A stretch of 64,000 bases of DNA from an uncultured Lachnospiraceae bacterium (GCA_910588285.1 CAJUQB010000004.1:1-64000), one strand, 5' to 3'; shown: positions 16,993-25,626, numbered from the stretch's first letter. Program-made: numbers and translations. The notes: generated by a model not told the origin, from the sequence alone.

Positions 16993-17694
16993 ATGTCAGA
17001 CAATCATAAATTAGAGATCCTACAGGAATCTGCCGAAAGCAAGCAGCAGTTGGCCTATCAGCAGTTAAGAAATGACATCCTTAATAATATCTACCCCGAG
17101 GGCACCGTGCTGACCGAGCGCAAGCTCTGTGAGATCTACAGCGTCAGCCGCTCTCCCATCCGCAATGCCCTGCAGCAGCTGACCCACGAGGGGCTTTTAA
17201 GCCTGATCCCCGGAAAGGGGGCCACGGTTGTGGGCTTCTCCATTGAGGATATCCTGGAGGTCTACGACCTGATTGAAATGATGCAGCTTCACGCCCTGCA
17301 GGCTCTGGAGGGGCATATTGACGAGGCCTTTCTTCTTGGCCTTACGGAGCTTCTGTCCCACATGCAGCAGACAAGCCAGGCAGGTGATATTGCCGCTTCC
17401 ACCAAATGGGATCAGCAGTTCCACCATTTCCTGATCACTGCTGCCGGCAGTCGGCGGCTGGCCTCGATGTACGAGCAGCTCCACATGCAGAGCATCCGTT
17501 TTATGGCCACCTCGGCAAAGGACGACGCTGCGCTGGCAGCCCGTTCCTGCCAGGAGCATGCACAGATCTGCGCCTGTATACAGGCAGGAGACCTTGCGGG
17601 GGCCGGGCATGGCCTGCGGGAGCATTACAGGAACATCCGCCAGTATTACATTGACCGGCTCATACACAGAGGCTCCGGCTATTCTTCCCTATGA
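16993..17694 (+). CDS. GntR-family (FCD-type) transcriptional regulator
   Basis: A 233-residue regulator with an N-terminal winged helix (QLAYQQLRNDILNNIYPEGT, then SVSRSPIRNALQQLTHEGLL) and a helical effector domain of the FCD type. Upstream in-frame starts exist to 16825, but AAGGAGACTTCT fixes the start at 16993. It has no co-directional partner; the ATPase/TOPRIM-like pair converges on it. Its promoter carries TGGTATACCA, as does the promoter of the molybdopterin operon 8.6 kb away, so it is the best candidate regulator of that operon as well as of itself. The operator link is seen in sequence; the regulation is inferred. Confidence 0.9.
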   Translation: MSDNHKLEILQESAESKQQLAYQQLRNDILNNIYPEGTVLTERKLCEIYSVSRSPIRNALQQLTHEGLLSLIPGKGATVVGFSIEDILEVYDLIEMMQLHALQALEGHIDEAFLLGLTELLSHMQQTSQAGDIAASTKWDQQFHHFLITAAGSRRLASMYEQLHMQSIRFMATSAKDDAALAARSCQEHAQICACIQAGDLAGAGHGLREHYRNIRQYYIDRLIHRGSGYSSL

Positions 17695-17716
17695 ATGTAG
17701 GCAGAATAAGAGGATT

Positions 17717-18226
17717 CTAAGAAAAAACATGTAACAAATATGTCTCCATATCCTTTTTGAATGTTCCAAAGCTGACAGGACATTTTTTGCATAGCACCTC
17801 GATGTCTGTTTGCTCTGCCAAGTCAGCATAAAGCTGTTTATCGAATGGGATTTTACCTTTTTTATGAAAAGAACTGCAAATTCTTTTCAGGTAGTTTTTG
17901 GGATAGTTGCTTTTCGGATCCTCTTCCTTCCCCCATAAATATTCCGGTTTTGCCGGAAAGGATATGTCAGAATCTCTTACCGCGCTTGCCCCGTACACAA
18001 GCTCAAATGCATTTTTATCTGATAGCAGCCAGGATTCTACCATTCTAAGTGCTATCATAGGAATCACTTCTCTCTTATCCAGATCTGGGTTTGCTCCTCT
18101 TTCTACCTCTTCATAGACCTCCTTGAATCGTTTTTTTGCCTGCTGCTCTGTATTCGATGTCCCTGTACTTCTGTCCGCATCACAATAATATATCCCATGG
18201 GAATATTTTTTCTCTTTCATATACAT
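17717..18226 (-). CDS. TOPRIM-like DUF4276-type protein, apparently N-terminally short
   Basis: A 169-residue protein encoded 25 bp after the AAA ATPase. IYYCDADRS early in the protein resembles the DxD motif of TOPRIM/OLD nucleases, and VIPMIALRMVESWLLSDKNA resembles the E-x-W-L-L-x-D segment of DUF4276/RloB-like proteins. Those families are usually 200 residues or more and begin with an acidic strand supplying the catalytic Glu (VEGxxD); that part is absent. The frame continues open a little upstream (KAVPARKFYMYMKE) without a start codon or a good ribosome binding site. It may therefore be truncated, or begin at a non-standard codon. Together with the ATPase it resembles ATPase plus TOPRIM anti-phage pairs. 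Confidence 0.5.
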   Translation of the reverse strand: MYMKEKKYSHGIYYCDADRSTGTSNTEQQAKKRFKEVYEEVERGANPDLDKREVIPMIALRMVESWLLSDKNAFELVYGASAVRDSDISFPAKPEYLWGKEEDPKSNYPKNYLKRICSSFHKKGKIPFDKQLYADLAEQTDIEVLCKKCPVSFGTFKKDMETYLLHVFS

Positions 18227-18251
18227 ATAGAATTTTCGCGCTGGAACAGCT

Positions 18252-19448
18252 TTAAAGCCCCCTTGTCAGTAATTCCCCCACGATATCTTCATTGCTTATA
18301 TTCAATAATACTTCTCCTGGATACATATAATTTAAGCGTTCCCGCATATCAGATATTTCAAATAATTTTACTGCCTTTGTTAATCCGGATTCTCTCTCCC
18401 GATATAAAAAAACAATATTATCTGCTTTTACATAATCCACAAAAACAGTGCTGTGGGTTGTTACAACTAATTGATGATGTTTTGTCTTATAAATTTCCTG
18501 CAGTATTTTCAGCAGCTCCTCCGCATAATTAATATTTATGCCATTCTCTATTTCATCAAGAAGCATCACTGAATCTGCTTCCGGCACTTCGCTAATAGCA
18601 ACAAAAGCCAGCAATCTTAGCATCCCATCACTCATATCCTTTGATGTCATCCTAACCAATATATTGTCATATTTTTCAGTTGTTTCAATATAAGTCCAGC
18701 CTGGCTTTCCTTTCGTATGTGTCTCTACCTTTTCAATCTGTCCGCATCCCAGAATCCTATGGATCTTGTCCATAAAGCTTACTTTTTGTTCTTCCGACAT
18801 CGCTTTGATAAAGGAAGGCAGATTTCTCCCTGACATTCCGATTGTTTTTGCAGTTCCCCTGCTGCTTTGACGCATATCAGAAGGCGAAAGCAATTCATAG
18901 GAGGACGAATTCAATAAAAATTTCTTTATTGCCACCAGCTCTGGCAAATTCCTTTCCGTCTCGACATCTACCACTACCTTAAGCGCGGATGATTTCAACA
19001 GCAGTCGCGGATAAACCCGCTTATCCTCTCCATCTCCATATACAACCAGCTTATGTCCCGCCTCATACTCCATCAAAACGAAATCCGACTCCTCATCCCA
19101 TACTTTTTCCCTTGTCAATTCCATCGTTTTCTTTTTTGTATAAACACTTATTTCCATCTCCCAGCAAAGCTTACGGATCTGCCCGTTAATGTCTAATTGG
19201 AGGCCGCATGCCAGGCATATTATATTAGAATTTTTAACAAATTTTGACTTGATGTCCTCAATCTGCAGTCCTCTCTGCTCAAGGATTGTATCAAAGTCTT
19301 CATCTGCAGACCTCACCAAAAAGGAAATTGCCTGCAATACGGAACTTTTACCAGAAGCATTATTACCGACAATTACAGTAAATTCTGTAAAATTCATATG
19401 AAAATTATGAAATGATTTAAAATTATCTATCCTAAGACTGGTTATCAT
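18252..19448 (-). CDS. AAA/ABC-type ATPase (AAA_21-like, OLD/RecF relative)
   Basis: A 398-residue SMC-like ATPase beginning MITSLRIDNFKSFHNFHMNF with Walker A GNNASGKSS (about 28-36), a signature-like MSDGMLRLLAFVAIS, Walker B DSVMLLDEIENGI and an H-loop TTHSTVFVDYV. This is the compact AAA_21/AAA_15 ATP-binding type found as the sensor in several two-gene anti-phage modules and in standalone OLD proteins. Base composition is more AT-rich than the neighbouring GntR and Asr genes, consistent with acquisition. The partner gene (17717-18226) follows after 25 bp. Defence function is inference from architecture. Confidence 0.85.
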   Translation of the reverse strand: MITSLRIDNFKSFHNFHMNFTEFTVIVGNNASGKSSVLQAISFLVRSADEDFDTILEQRGLQIEDIKSKFVKNSNIICLACGLQLDINGQIRKLCWEMEISVYTKKKTMELTREKVWDEESDFVLMEYEAGHKLVVYGDGEDKRVYPRLLLKSSALKVVVDVETERNLPELVAIKKFLLNSSSYELLSPSDMRQSSRGTAKTIGMSGRNLPSFIKAMSEEQKVSFMDKIHRILGCGQIEKVETHTKGKPGWTYIETTEKYDNILVRMTSKDMSDGMLRLLAFVAISEVPEADSVMLLDEIENGININYAEELLKILQEIYKTKHHQLVVTTHSTVFVDYVKADNIVFLYRERESGLTKAVKLFEISDMRERLNYMYPGEVLLNISNEDIVGELLTRGL

Positions 19449-19612
19449 GGCAATTCCTTTCTGTTAAACACTTTTCGATTATTTTGACCATCCATTGCAC
19501 TGGGGATGCATTGTAATTGTATTTGCGAACTTGTGTTTCTCGTTAACGCCCATTATATCATATAAGAAAATGAAAAACTATATCTTTTCATCCAAAGTTC
19601 AAAAAATCAATC

Positions 19613-19654
19613 AGGCCGCCGCACCCTTGATTTTCATCAACAATGCAGCGGCCT
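19613..19654 (-). terminator. Terminator of the molybdoenzyme-AsrAB operon
   Basis: AGGCCGC (19613-19619) pairs with GCGGCCT (19648-19654) over a 28-base loop. On the minus strand the stem is followed closely by GATTGATTTTTTG. It lies about 25 bp after the AsrB stop. Confidence 0.6.
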
Positions 19655-19679
19655 TTCCTGAATCCTCCTGATCTATTTC

Positions 19680-20468
19680 TTAATCCAAAAGCTCCTTGGC
19701 CTTCCTGTAGTTGAACACCGGCCCTTCCAGACACACATAGGTCTCATTGATCTTGCAGTGGCCGCACTTGCCCACAGAACAGGACATTTTCCGTTCAAAG
19801 GACACCCAGATCTTATCCTCCGTCACGCCCTCTGCCACGCACTCCTTTGCAGTGAAGTTTATCATGGCCGGCGGGCCTACAATCACTATGTTGTAGTCCT
19901 CGAAGCTGCCAAAGGGCACCTCCTTCACGTAGCCTGTGACAAAGCCCTTACAGAAGCCCTCCGCCTCCATATTGTCCAGACAGTAAATGGTGTGAAACTG
20001 CCGGCGGAAACGGGCCAGGTCCTCCTCAAAGAGCACCGCGTCACGGTCCTTGAAGCCTACAATAAAATATACCTCTCCGATTTCCTCGGGATGTGCGTAA
20101 AAATACTGGAGCATGCTCCGCACCGGGGCCATGCCGGTTCCGCCGGCAATCACCACCAGGGGCTTATGCTTAAAGCTCTCCACCGGAAATGCATTGCCGT
20201 AGGGCCCCCGCATAAAGAGGGTGTCCCCCTCCGCCATGCCAAAGATCCCGTCGGTGAGCTTCCCCACCTTGCGGATGGTGAACTCCACATAGTCCTCCCC
20301 CCGGGCGCTGACGGAAATGGGCGCCTCGCCGATCTTGGGGATGGACAGCACGTAGAACTGTCCGTGCTCCACGGAATCGCTGCATTTTACCCGGAAGGTA
20401 TACTCTGCCGTTGTCTCATGGATGATTTTCAGAATCTTATGGGGCGACGGTAAGGTTATATTCTTCAT
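19680..20468 (-). CDS. asrB: AsrB-like FAD/NAD(P)-binding electron-transfer subunit
   Basis: A 262-residue protein of the ferredoxin-NADP reductase fold. The FAD-binding barrel has RGPYGNAFPVE, the NAD(P)-binding domain VVIAGGTGMAPVRSML, and the C-terminal Cys-rich stretch MSCSVGKCGHCKIN binds a [2Fe-2S] cluster as in AsrB and sulfhydrogenase gamma subunits. It oxidises NAD(P)H and passes electrons to AsrA. The ATG overlaps the AsrA stop (ATGA). In sulfite reducers the next gene is asrC, the siroheme subunit; here none follows and the operon ends at the hairpin at 19613-19654. The electrons most likely go to the molybdoenzyme encoded upstream. Confidence 0.88.
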   Translation of the reverse strand: MKNITLPSPHKILKIIHETTAEYTFRVKCSDSVEHGQFYVLSIPKIGEAPISVSARGEDYVEFTIRKVGKLTDGIFGMAEGDTLFMRGPYGNAFPVESFKHKPLVVIAGGTGMAPVRSMLQYFYAHPEEIGEVYFIVGFKDRDAVLFEEDLARFRRQFHTIYCLDNMEAEGFCKGFVTGYVKEVPFGSFEDYNIVIVGPPAMINFTAKECVAEGVTEDKIWVSFERKMSCSVGKCGHCKINETYVCLEGPVFNYRKAKELLD

Positions 20469-21511
20469 TCTGCTTCCTCCCCTCTTTTCAGCCGCTCTAC
20501 CTCATGGGCCAGCCGGTCAACCGTCTCGGAGAAACGGATATCCTTGGGACAGCGCATGTCACAGCGTCCGCAGCCCACACACATATTTTCCTCCCCGAAA
20601 CGCGCCTTGAAGTCATAGGTCTTGTGCATGGCCTTGAAGCGCATCCGGTCTCCTGCCCTGGCCCGGACATTGTGCCCCCCTGCCATGGTGCTGTAGGAAT
20701 CCAGCATACAGGAGGACCATGCCCTTCTGCGTTCCCCGTCCCGGCTGGTCTCATGGTAGATCACATCCGTGGTGTCAAAACAGCTGCAGGTAATGCACAC
20801 CGTATTGCAGCCGCCGCAGCCAATGCAGCTCTCGTCAAACTCACGCCACATGGGAAGCGCATGGATCTCCTTCACCAGGCTTCTGTCCGTAATCTCTGGC
20901 ACTGCCACGGCTCTTCGGTTCTCCGTCACAAATTCCGGCGTGAAATCACAGCGCTCCTCCCCCTCCAGAAGCCGGGACAGCTCCCTCCCAAGGGCTTCCT
21001 CCCGGGCATGGGGATTCACCTGTATGCTCACGCCCTCTGCATCAAAGCGGAAGGCCGCCGTATACTGGTCCGTCCGGCTGCTGCCCATGGATACGCAGAA
21101 GCAGGTCTCAAAGCTCTCCCTACACTCCATCAGGAAAAATTTTACCTTCTCCCGCCTGCGCTGATAGAAATTATCCGCCTGGCCGCCATTTTTCAGGAAC
21201 ATGGTATCCAGCCTGCGGATGCCATTGATGTCGCAGGGGCGCAGAAAAATAATTACGTCCCGGTCATCCTCCAGCTCACTCTCCCTCACTCCGTCCTCGG
21301 AAAAATACAGCAGTGTCTGCACAATGGGGTAAAATACCTCCTTGGGGGAAAAGTGGGATTTTTCCTGCCAGACCAGCTCCTTTTGGGTATTCACCTCACC
21401 GTAGCGGATCAATTTCCCCACCCTCTTCGGGCCCAGGATCCGGTACGTCTTGCCAAGCTCTGTCAGCAGGGCATTCATTTTATCTGTGGAAATACAATAG
21501 CTTTCCTTCAT
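20465..21511 (-). CDS. asrA: AsrA-like 4Fe-4S electron-transfer subunit
   Basis: A 348-residue protein of the anaerobic sulfite reductase subunit A family (also the sulfhydrogenase beta/HydB type). The N-terminal domain of about 200 residues (IIFLRPCDINGIRRLD, FLMECRESFETCFC) is followed by two ferredoxin-like clusters: CIGCGGCNTVCITCSC and CVGCGRCDMRCP. It relays electrons between the AsrB flavoprotein and a terminal reductase. The start at 21511 lies three bases after the stop of the TorD-like gene, preceded by GGAGGTGTAGGGG. Length matches the family. Confidence 0.9.
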   Translation of the reverse strand: MKESYCISTDKMNALLTELGKTYRILGPKRVGKLIRYGEVNTQKELVWQEKSHFSPKEVFYPIVQTLLYFSEDGVRESELEDDRDVIIFLRPCDINGIRRLDTMFLKNGGQADNFYQRRREKVKFFLMECRESFETCFCVSMGSSRTDQYTAAFRFDAEGVSIQVNPHAREEALGRELSRLLEGEERCDFTPEFVTENRRAVAVPEITDRSLVKEIHALPMWREFDESCIGCGGCNTVCITCSCFDTTDVIYHETSRDGERRRAWSSCMLDSYSTMAGGHNVRARAGDRMRFKAMHKTYDFKARFGEENMCVGCGRCDMRCPKDIRFSETVDRLAHEVERLKRGEEAE

Positions 21512-21514
21512 CCC

Positions 21515-22171
21515 CTACACCTCCAATCCCGAAACCAGCGCCTTTTCTGCCATGAGAAAGCCTCTGGTAAGCCTGGCCAGGCCTTTGTAAAAATCCGTGC
21601 CTGCATATTTCTGTACCTCGCCTGCAAAGGCCGGCACCCAATTGTTCAGGTGATCCTTCAAAAACGCTGCCTGCTCTGCAGCCAGAGCTCCTGCCCCGCC
21701 GGGCTCCTCTGCCTGGTCCCACTCCTGGCACAGCAGGGCCATATACTCTAACAGAAGCCCCAGATGGTCCTCCGGCACCCGGTACATCTCCCGGGAGGGT
21801 GCAACGCCCCTGGCTGCGTACAGCACAACCACCTCATTTCTGGAATCCTGCATCATCAGGTGCTTTTTGCTGGTATAAACCGATTCATAGGGAAAGGCAG
21901 CCTTCCCCTGGGCCACACCTGCTGAAAGAAAAATCCGCGCATAATCCACCGCCAGATCGTCCAGAACCTCCTGATTCTCCTTTCCCTGGCTGTCCTTCAG
22001 ATACTCCGCCATCATCCGGTAGCCCTCCGCCATCTCCTCATTGGGGCACTGGGCCGGGCATTGGATCTGCCGCAGCCCAGAAAGCAGCTCCTGGTCCACC
22101 TCCAGCACATACAGGCGGCTTAACAGGCGGTACATCCGCTGGCGGCTCCTATGTAAGCTCTTATTTTCCAT
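21515..22171 (-). CDS. TorD/DmsD-like molybdoenzyme chaperone
   Basis: A 218-residue all-helical protein of the TorD family of redox-enzyme maturation chaperones, recognisable by LAVDYARIFLSAGVAQGK, AAFPYESVYTSKKHLMMQ and VPEDHLGLLLEYMALLCQEW. These bind the apo-catalytic subunit and assist molybdenum cofactor insertion. The frame is open upstream to 22315, but GGGAGGTGAAGAGA sets the start at 22171, inside the end of the DmsB-like gene (11-bp overlap). Because the catalytic subunit here has no Tat signal, the chaperone presumably serves cofactor loading rather than export proofreading. Confidence 0.88.
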   Translation of the reverse strand: MENKSLHRSRQRMYRLLSRLYVLEVDQELLSGLRQIQCPAQCPNEEMAEGYRMMAEYLKDSQGKENQEVLDDLAVDYARIFLSAGVAQGKAAFPYESVYTSKKHLMMQDSRNEVVVLYAARGVAPSREMYRVPEDHLGLLLEYMALLCQEWDQAEEPGGAGALAAEQAAFLKDHLNNWVPAFAGEVQKYAGTDFYKGLARLTRGFLMAEKALVSGLEV

Positions 22172-22763
22172 TCTCTTCACCTCCCGGGAATCCCTGCCAT
22201 TTGGCATTGCGCAAAATAAACCTTCCGGCAGGGTGGTTGCCCTGATCCGGCAGGGAATAGACATGCTCCTCCCCTGCCTCCCGGATGACCCTGGATACAT
22301 TACTCTCCGGATCATTGATATCCCCGAACATCAGGGCACAGCCAGAGCAGTTCCGCACGCAGGCCGGCTCTTCCCCTGCTTCCCTGCGCTCCATGCAGAC
22401 CGTGCATTTGTCCGACACACGCAGCTCCTGGTTGAAAATGATGCAGTCATAGGGGCAGGCCTTCTTGCAGCTCTGGCAGCCAATGCAGACGCTGGGGTCA
22501 ATCTTGACCACTCCGTCCTCCTCGTCCTTGTAGCAGGCCCCGGTGGGACATACGGCCGCACAGGCGGGATTTTCACACTGCTGGCACATGACCGGCATAA
22601 AATACATTTCCAGATCCGGGAAATCCCCCACAGGCCCCATGGTGTACAGCCTGCTTCGGGAGGGGCCAAGGGCAATCTCATGCTCTGTCTTGCAGGCCAC
22701 CTGGCAGCCGCCATGGCAGCCGATGCAGCGGTCAAGATCTGCCAAAATAATATACTGTTTCAC
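22161..22763 (-). CDS. DmsB-like four-cluster ferredoxin subunit
   Basis: A 200-residue iron-sulfur protein with four Cys clusters: CIGCHGGCQVACK, CQQCENPACAAVCP, CIGCQSCKKACP and CTVCMERREAGEEPACVRNC. This is the electron-transfer subunit pattern of DmsB, PhsB, NrfC and TtrB. It bridges the AsrAB module and the molybdopterin catalytic subunit. It starts with GTG at 22763 directly after the stop of the catalytic gene, with GGGAGGAG inside that gene. There is no signal sequence, so the complex is cytoplasmic. No DmsC/NrfD-type membrane anchor is encoded nearby. Confidence 0.92.
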   Translation of the reverse strand: MKQYIILADLDRCIGCHGGCQVACKTEHEIALGPSRSRLYTMGPVGDFPDLEMYFMPVMCQQCENPACAAVCPTGACYKDEEDGVVKIDPSVCIGCQSCKKACPYDCIIFNQELRVSDKCTVCMERREAGEEPACVRNCSGCALMFGDINDPESNVSRVIREAGEEHVYSLPDQGNHPAGRFILRNAKWQGFPGGEENGK

Positions 22764-25526
22764 TTAAATCTCCTCCCTTCTGGCATGGTACTGCTTTTTC
22801 GCCGGCCCATGTACGCCGTATTCCATCTTCCCGTAGCGCTCTCCCTTGGAGCCGTCCGGCGTGGGCCCTGCCTGGGCAGGCAGCCAGGATTTGAAATCCC
22901 CGGGGCTGGTCCATACTCCCTCGGGGGCTCCCGGCGCTTTCTCAATCTTCACCTGGAAGGCCCGCAGGGTATAAGTGCCCACCACATCATTGAAGGGCGC
23001 CGTGGATTTTGTTAAAACATTCACATTCATCTCCTGCCAGCCATGGGTCTTGGTATCCAGGGTCTCCGGGTTCCAGAAACGCTCCATACATACCACCCCG
23101 GGATGGATGCCCGGTGTCACATAGGCCTTGGCAGTGATCCGTCCCCGCTTGGAGGACACGTAGGTCCAGTCTCCCTGGGCAATGCCGTATTGCTCCGCCG
23201 TCCTGGGGTTGATCCAGATCTCCGGCGCAGGATACATCTCCCGCAGAGCAGCCACATTGCGCAGCGTTGAATGGTGGTAGAAGGGCACGCGCCCATTTGT
23301 CATCACCAGGGGAAACTCCTCTGAGATCTCATCCTGCCGCAGGGGACTTTCCGAGGGCTCCAGGTAGTAGGGCAGGGGCTCGTAATCCCTGGAAGCCGGC
23401 GGCAAAGGCTCCGCCGCAAAGGGCTGGCCGGTGCGCCCTAAGGTAATCATGCTCTCCAGATATATTTCCAGCTTCTTGGAAGGCGTTGGGAAGCCCTGGG
23501 GCTGGCCGGTTCTCTCGTCAACATTTTTGTATACATAGTAGGTCCGCCACTCATCCTTGGGCAGGTATTCGTAGGGGGACACTTCTGTAAATTTCTTCCA
23601 GTCCAGGCCCACCTTGGGCAAAATGTGATTGAAAAATTCCTCCATGGAATCCCAGTAAGGAAGGTCCTCCCCCATAAATTCCGGGTCAAAGGATTTGATA
23701 CAGCCCTCGTGGCCTAAGTCCGCGCATTTCCTGGCCAGCTTAGACCAGAACAGCGTCTCGTCCATGGTCTCCCACAGGTGGGTTACCGCCTGACGGGCAA
23801 TAAGCTTGTTGCAGGTCTCCACAATCATGTCTGTCTCCAGCCACTCCTCCGCCGGCAGCAGAATATCCGCATAGGCGGAAAATGAGGTGGGGTACATATA
23901 CATATGTACGATGAAATCCAGCTTCTCAATGGCCTCCACCCATTTTGCGCTCTCTGCCACCACCCCCAGCTTGTTGCCGGAGCGGTCAATCCACATCCTG
24001 GGCTGGTAGGGCTGGCCGGTGAGCACTGCGTCCCGAATGCTGGAGGGGTGCCCGGCCCACCAGATATGGAGCCCCTTATGCTCAATGGTCCCCAAACGCT
24101 TCTGCAGCTGGCCCTTGGGCAGCAGCTTGGTGGCCTGGGGCACCGGGTAGTTGGGCATCCGCAGAACGCCGCTGGTCCGAAACCGCTGCAATAGGCTTCC
24201 CGGCCGTTCTACATTGCCCATCAGAAGGTCAATGGTGGCCGCTCCCATGGCCGCCTGAACGGAATTGGGGGTCTGGTCCGTGGCAACGCCGATGGCCAGG
24301 CCGCTGGGGGTATTCTGTGCGAACATCAGAATGGCCTCCTCGATCTTCTTTGGATCCAGCCAGCAGATATTGCCCGCCTTCTCCAAGGTATACTCCTCCA
24401 CCCGCTCCCACAGCAGCTGGAAGCCGGTTTTATAGACCTTCCCCTCCGCCTCAAAGGTTCCAAGAAGGGCCGGCCTTAAGGCCTCGTCATAAGGGTATTC
24501 CATGGGCTTTATGGAATGGGTGTTCTCGTCCCATACCACAAAGGTATCGGGAATTCCCTCCTGGCGGCTGACCTGGGCCCGCACCTGCATCTTGGTCTCC
24601 ACATCCACCAGGTAGGGCAGATTGGTCCACCGAAGCACCAGATCCTCATCGTAGAGCTTATGCTCCATCATATAGCGGATCCAGGCCAGCTGCAGGGCCA
24701 CGTCGGTTCCCGGCCGGATGGGCAGCCAGATATCTGCCTTGGCTGCGTCCGGTGTAAACCGGGGATCCACCGCAATGGTCTTCACCCCTCTGGCCCGCAG
24801 CTCCACCACCGCATTGCCGCCGCTGGCCGGGCAGGAATAGGAGGGGTCTGTGCCCCACAGCACCAGGCACTGGATGGGTGTCTCGTCGGGAAAATACAGC
24901 TCCAGGGCATTGGAATCCGCGATACTGGGATCCACCCCGCCGTACATCATGGTATAGGCCAGTACCCGGGGCAGATAGCATTGGGCACAACCCGGCTCGA
25001 ACCAGTTGGGCGTGCCGAATACATTACAGAAGCGGGCAATACTCCAGATCTCCGGGTTGCCGCCCCCTCCGGTGGAGCAGAATACCGCCTCGGCCCCGTA
25101 TTTCTCCCTGGTCTCCATCAGCTTCTCTGCAATGGTGCCAAGGGCCTCCTCCCAGGAGATCCGCTTCCAGCGATTGCCGCCCCGGGCTCCTACCCGCTTT
25201 AGGGGGAACTTGTTCCGGTTGGGATGATAGAGGGCCTGGATCCCGGCCAGTCCCTTGGCGCACATACGGCCCTTGCTCATGGGATCCTCCGGATTCCCCT
25301 CCAGGCGGATCACACGGCCCTCCTTCACATAGGCCAGCACGCCGCAGTTGGCAATACAGGCACGGCAGCAGGTCTTGACCACCTTCACCTCACTGCTGTC
25401 CGCCCCCTTCTCCTGGCTGGGGCTGCCAGGCTGGCATTTTTCCAAAAATCCCCGGGCCGGCGCTGCTTCCCCAAGCCCCTTTGGGGCAATGGCATCCAGG
25501 TATTTCTCCATGGTTTCCTGTTCCAT
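22764..25526 (-). CDS. Cytoplasmic bis-MGD molybdopterin oxidoreductase, catalytic subunit
   Basis: A 920-residue member of the DMSO-reductase/PsrA superfamily. The [4Fe-4S] site is C54-x2-C57-x3-C61-x27-C89 (CCRACIANC, GRMCAKG). Further hallmarks are GNPEDPMSKG, LVLWGTDPSYSCPASGGNAV, IAVDPRFTPDAAKADIWLPI with RPGTD, ADILLPAEEWLETDMIVE, and the C-terminal dinucleotide-binding domain LVMTNGRVPFYHHSTLRN. WFEPGCAQCYLPR holds candidate molybdenum ligands Cys180 and Cys183. No twin-arginine signal is present. The N-terminus is about 50 residues longer than needed. It is the first gene of a five-gene operon with DmsB-like, TorD-like, AsrA and AsrB. The substrate is unknown; sulfur oxyanions, arsenate or aromatic dehydroxylation are all possible. 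Confidence 0.9.
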   Translation of the reverse strand: MEQETMEKYLDAIAPKGLGEAAPARGFLEKCQPGSPSQEKGADSSEVKVVKTCCRACIANCGVLAYVKEGRVIRLEGNPEDPMSKGRMCAKGLAGIQALYHPNRNKFPLKRVGARGGNRWKRISWEEALGTIAEKLMETREKYGAEAVFCSTGGGGNPEIWSIARFCNVFGTPNWFEPGCAQCYLPRVLAYTMMYGGVDPSIADSNALELYFPDETPIQCLVLWGTDPSYSCPASGGNAVVELRARGVKTIAVDPRFTPDAAKADIWLPIRPGTDVALQLAWIRYMMEHKLYDEDLVLRWTNLPYLVDVETKMQVRAQVSRQEGIPDTFVVWDENTHSIKPMEYPYDEALRPALLGTFEAEGKVYKTGFQLLWERVEEYTLEKAGNICWLDPKKIEEAILMFAQNTPSGLAIGVATDQTPNSVQAAMGAATIDLLMGNVERPGSLLQRFRTSGVLRMPNYPVPQATKLLPKGQLQKRLGTIEHKGLHIWWAGHPSSIRDAVLTGQPYQPRMWIDRSGNKLGVVAESAKWVEAIEKLDFIVHMYMYPTSFSAYADILLPAEEWLETDMIVETCNKLIARQAVTHLWETMDETLFWSKLARKCADLGHEGCIKSFDPEFMGEDLPYWDSMEEFFNHILPKVGLDWKKFTEVSPYEYLPKDEWRTYYVYKNVDERTGQPQGFPTPSKKLEIYLESMITLGRTGQPFAAEPLPPASRDYEPLPYYLEPSESPLRQDEISEEFPLVMTNGRVPFYHHSTLRNVAALREMYPAPEIWINPRTAEQYGIAQGDWTYVSSKRGRITAKAYVTPGIHPGVVCMERFWNPETLDTKTHGWQEMNVNVLTKSTAPFNDVVGTYTLRAFQVKIEKAPGAPEGVWTSPGDFKSWLPAQAGPTPDGSKGERYGKMEYGVHGPAKKQYHARREEI

Positions 25527-25567
25527 ATCTTACCTCCTTATTGTGAAAATATCGTTCAGTATCCAAG

Positions 25568-25608
25568 TGGTATACCAAAAGAATACTATATATTTTTCAG
25601 AAAGTCAA
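25568..25608 (-). promoter_or_regulatory. Molybdoenzyme operon promoter with GntR operator
   Basis: On the minus strand TTGACT (25603-25608), a 17-base spacer and TATTCT (25580-25585) form the promoter, immediately followed by TTGGTATACCA (25578-25568). The position, overlapping the start of transcription, is typical of a repressor site. The same 11 bases precede the gntR gene at 16954-16964. Confidence 0.75.
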
Positions 25609-25626
25609 TGAGAAATATGGCCTCTC

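Noticed and set aside
19680-21511. Standard anaerobic sulfite reductase operon asrABC
   Set aside because: No asrC siroheme subunit follows; a terminator and an unrelated ATPase gene lie there instead.
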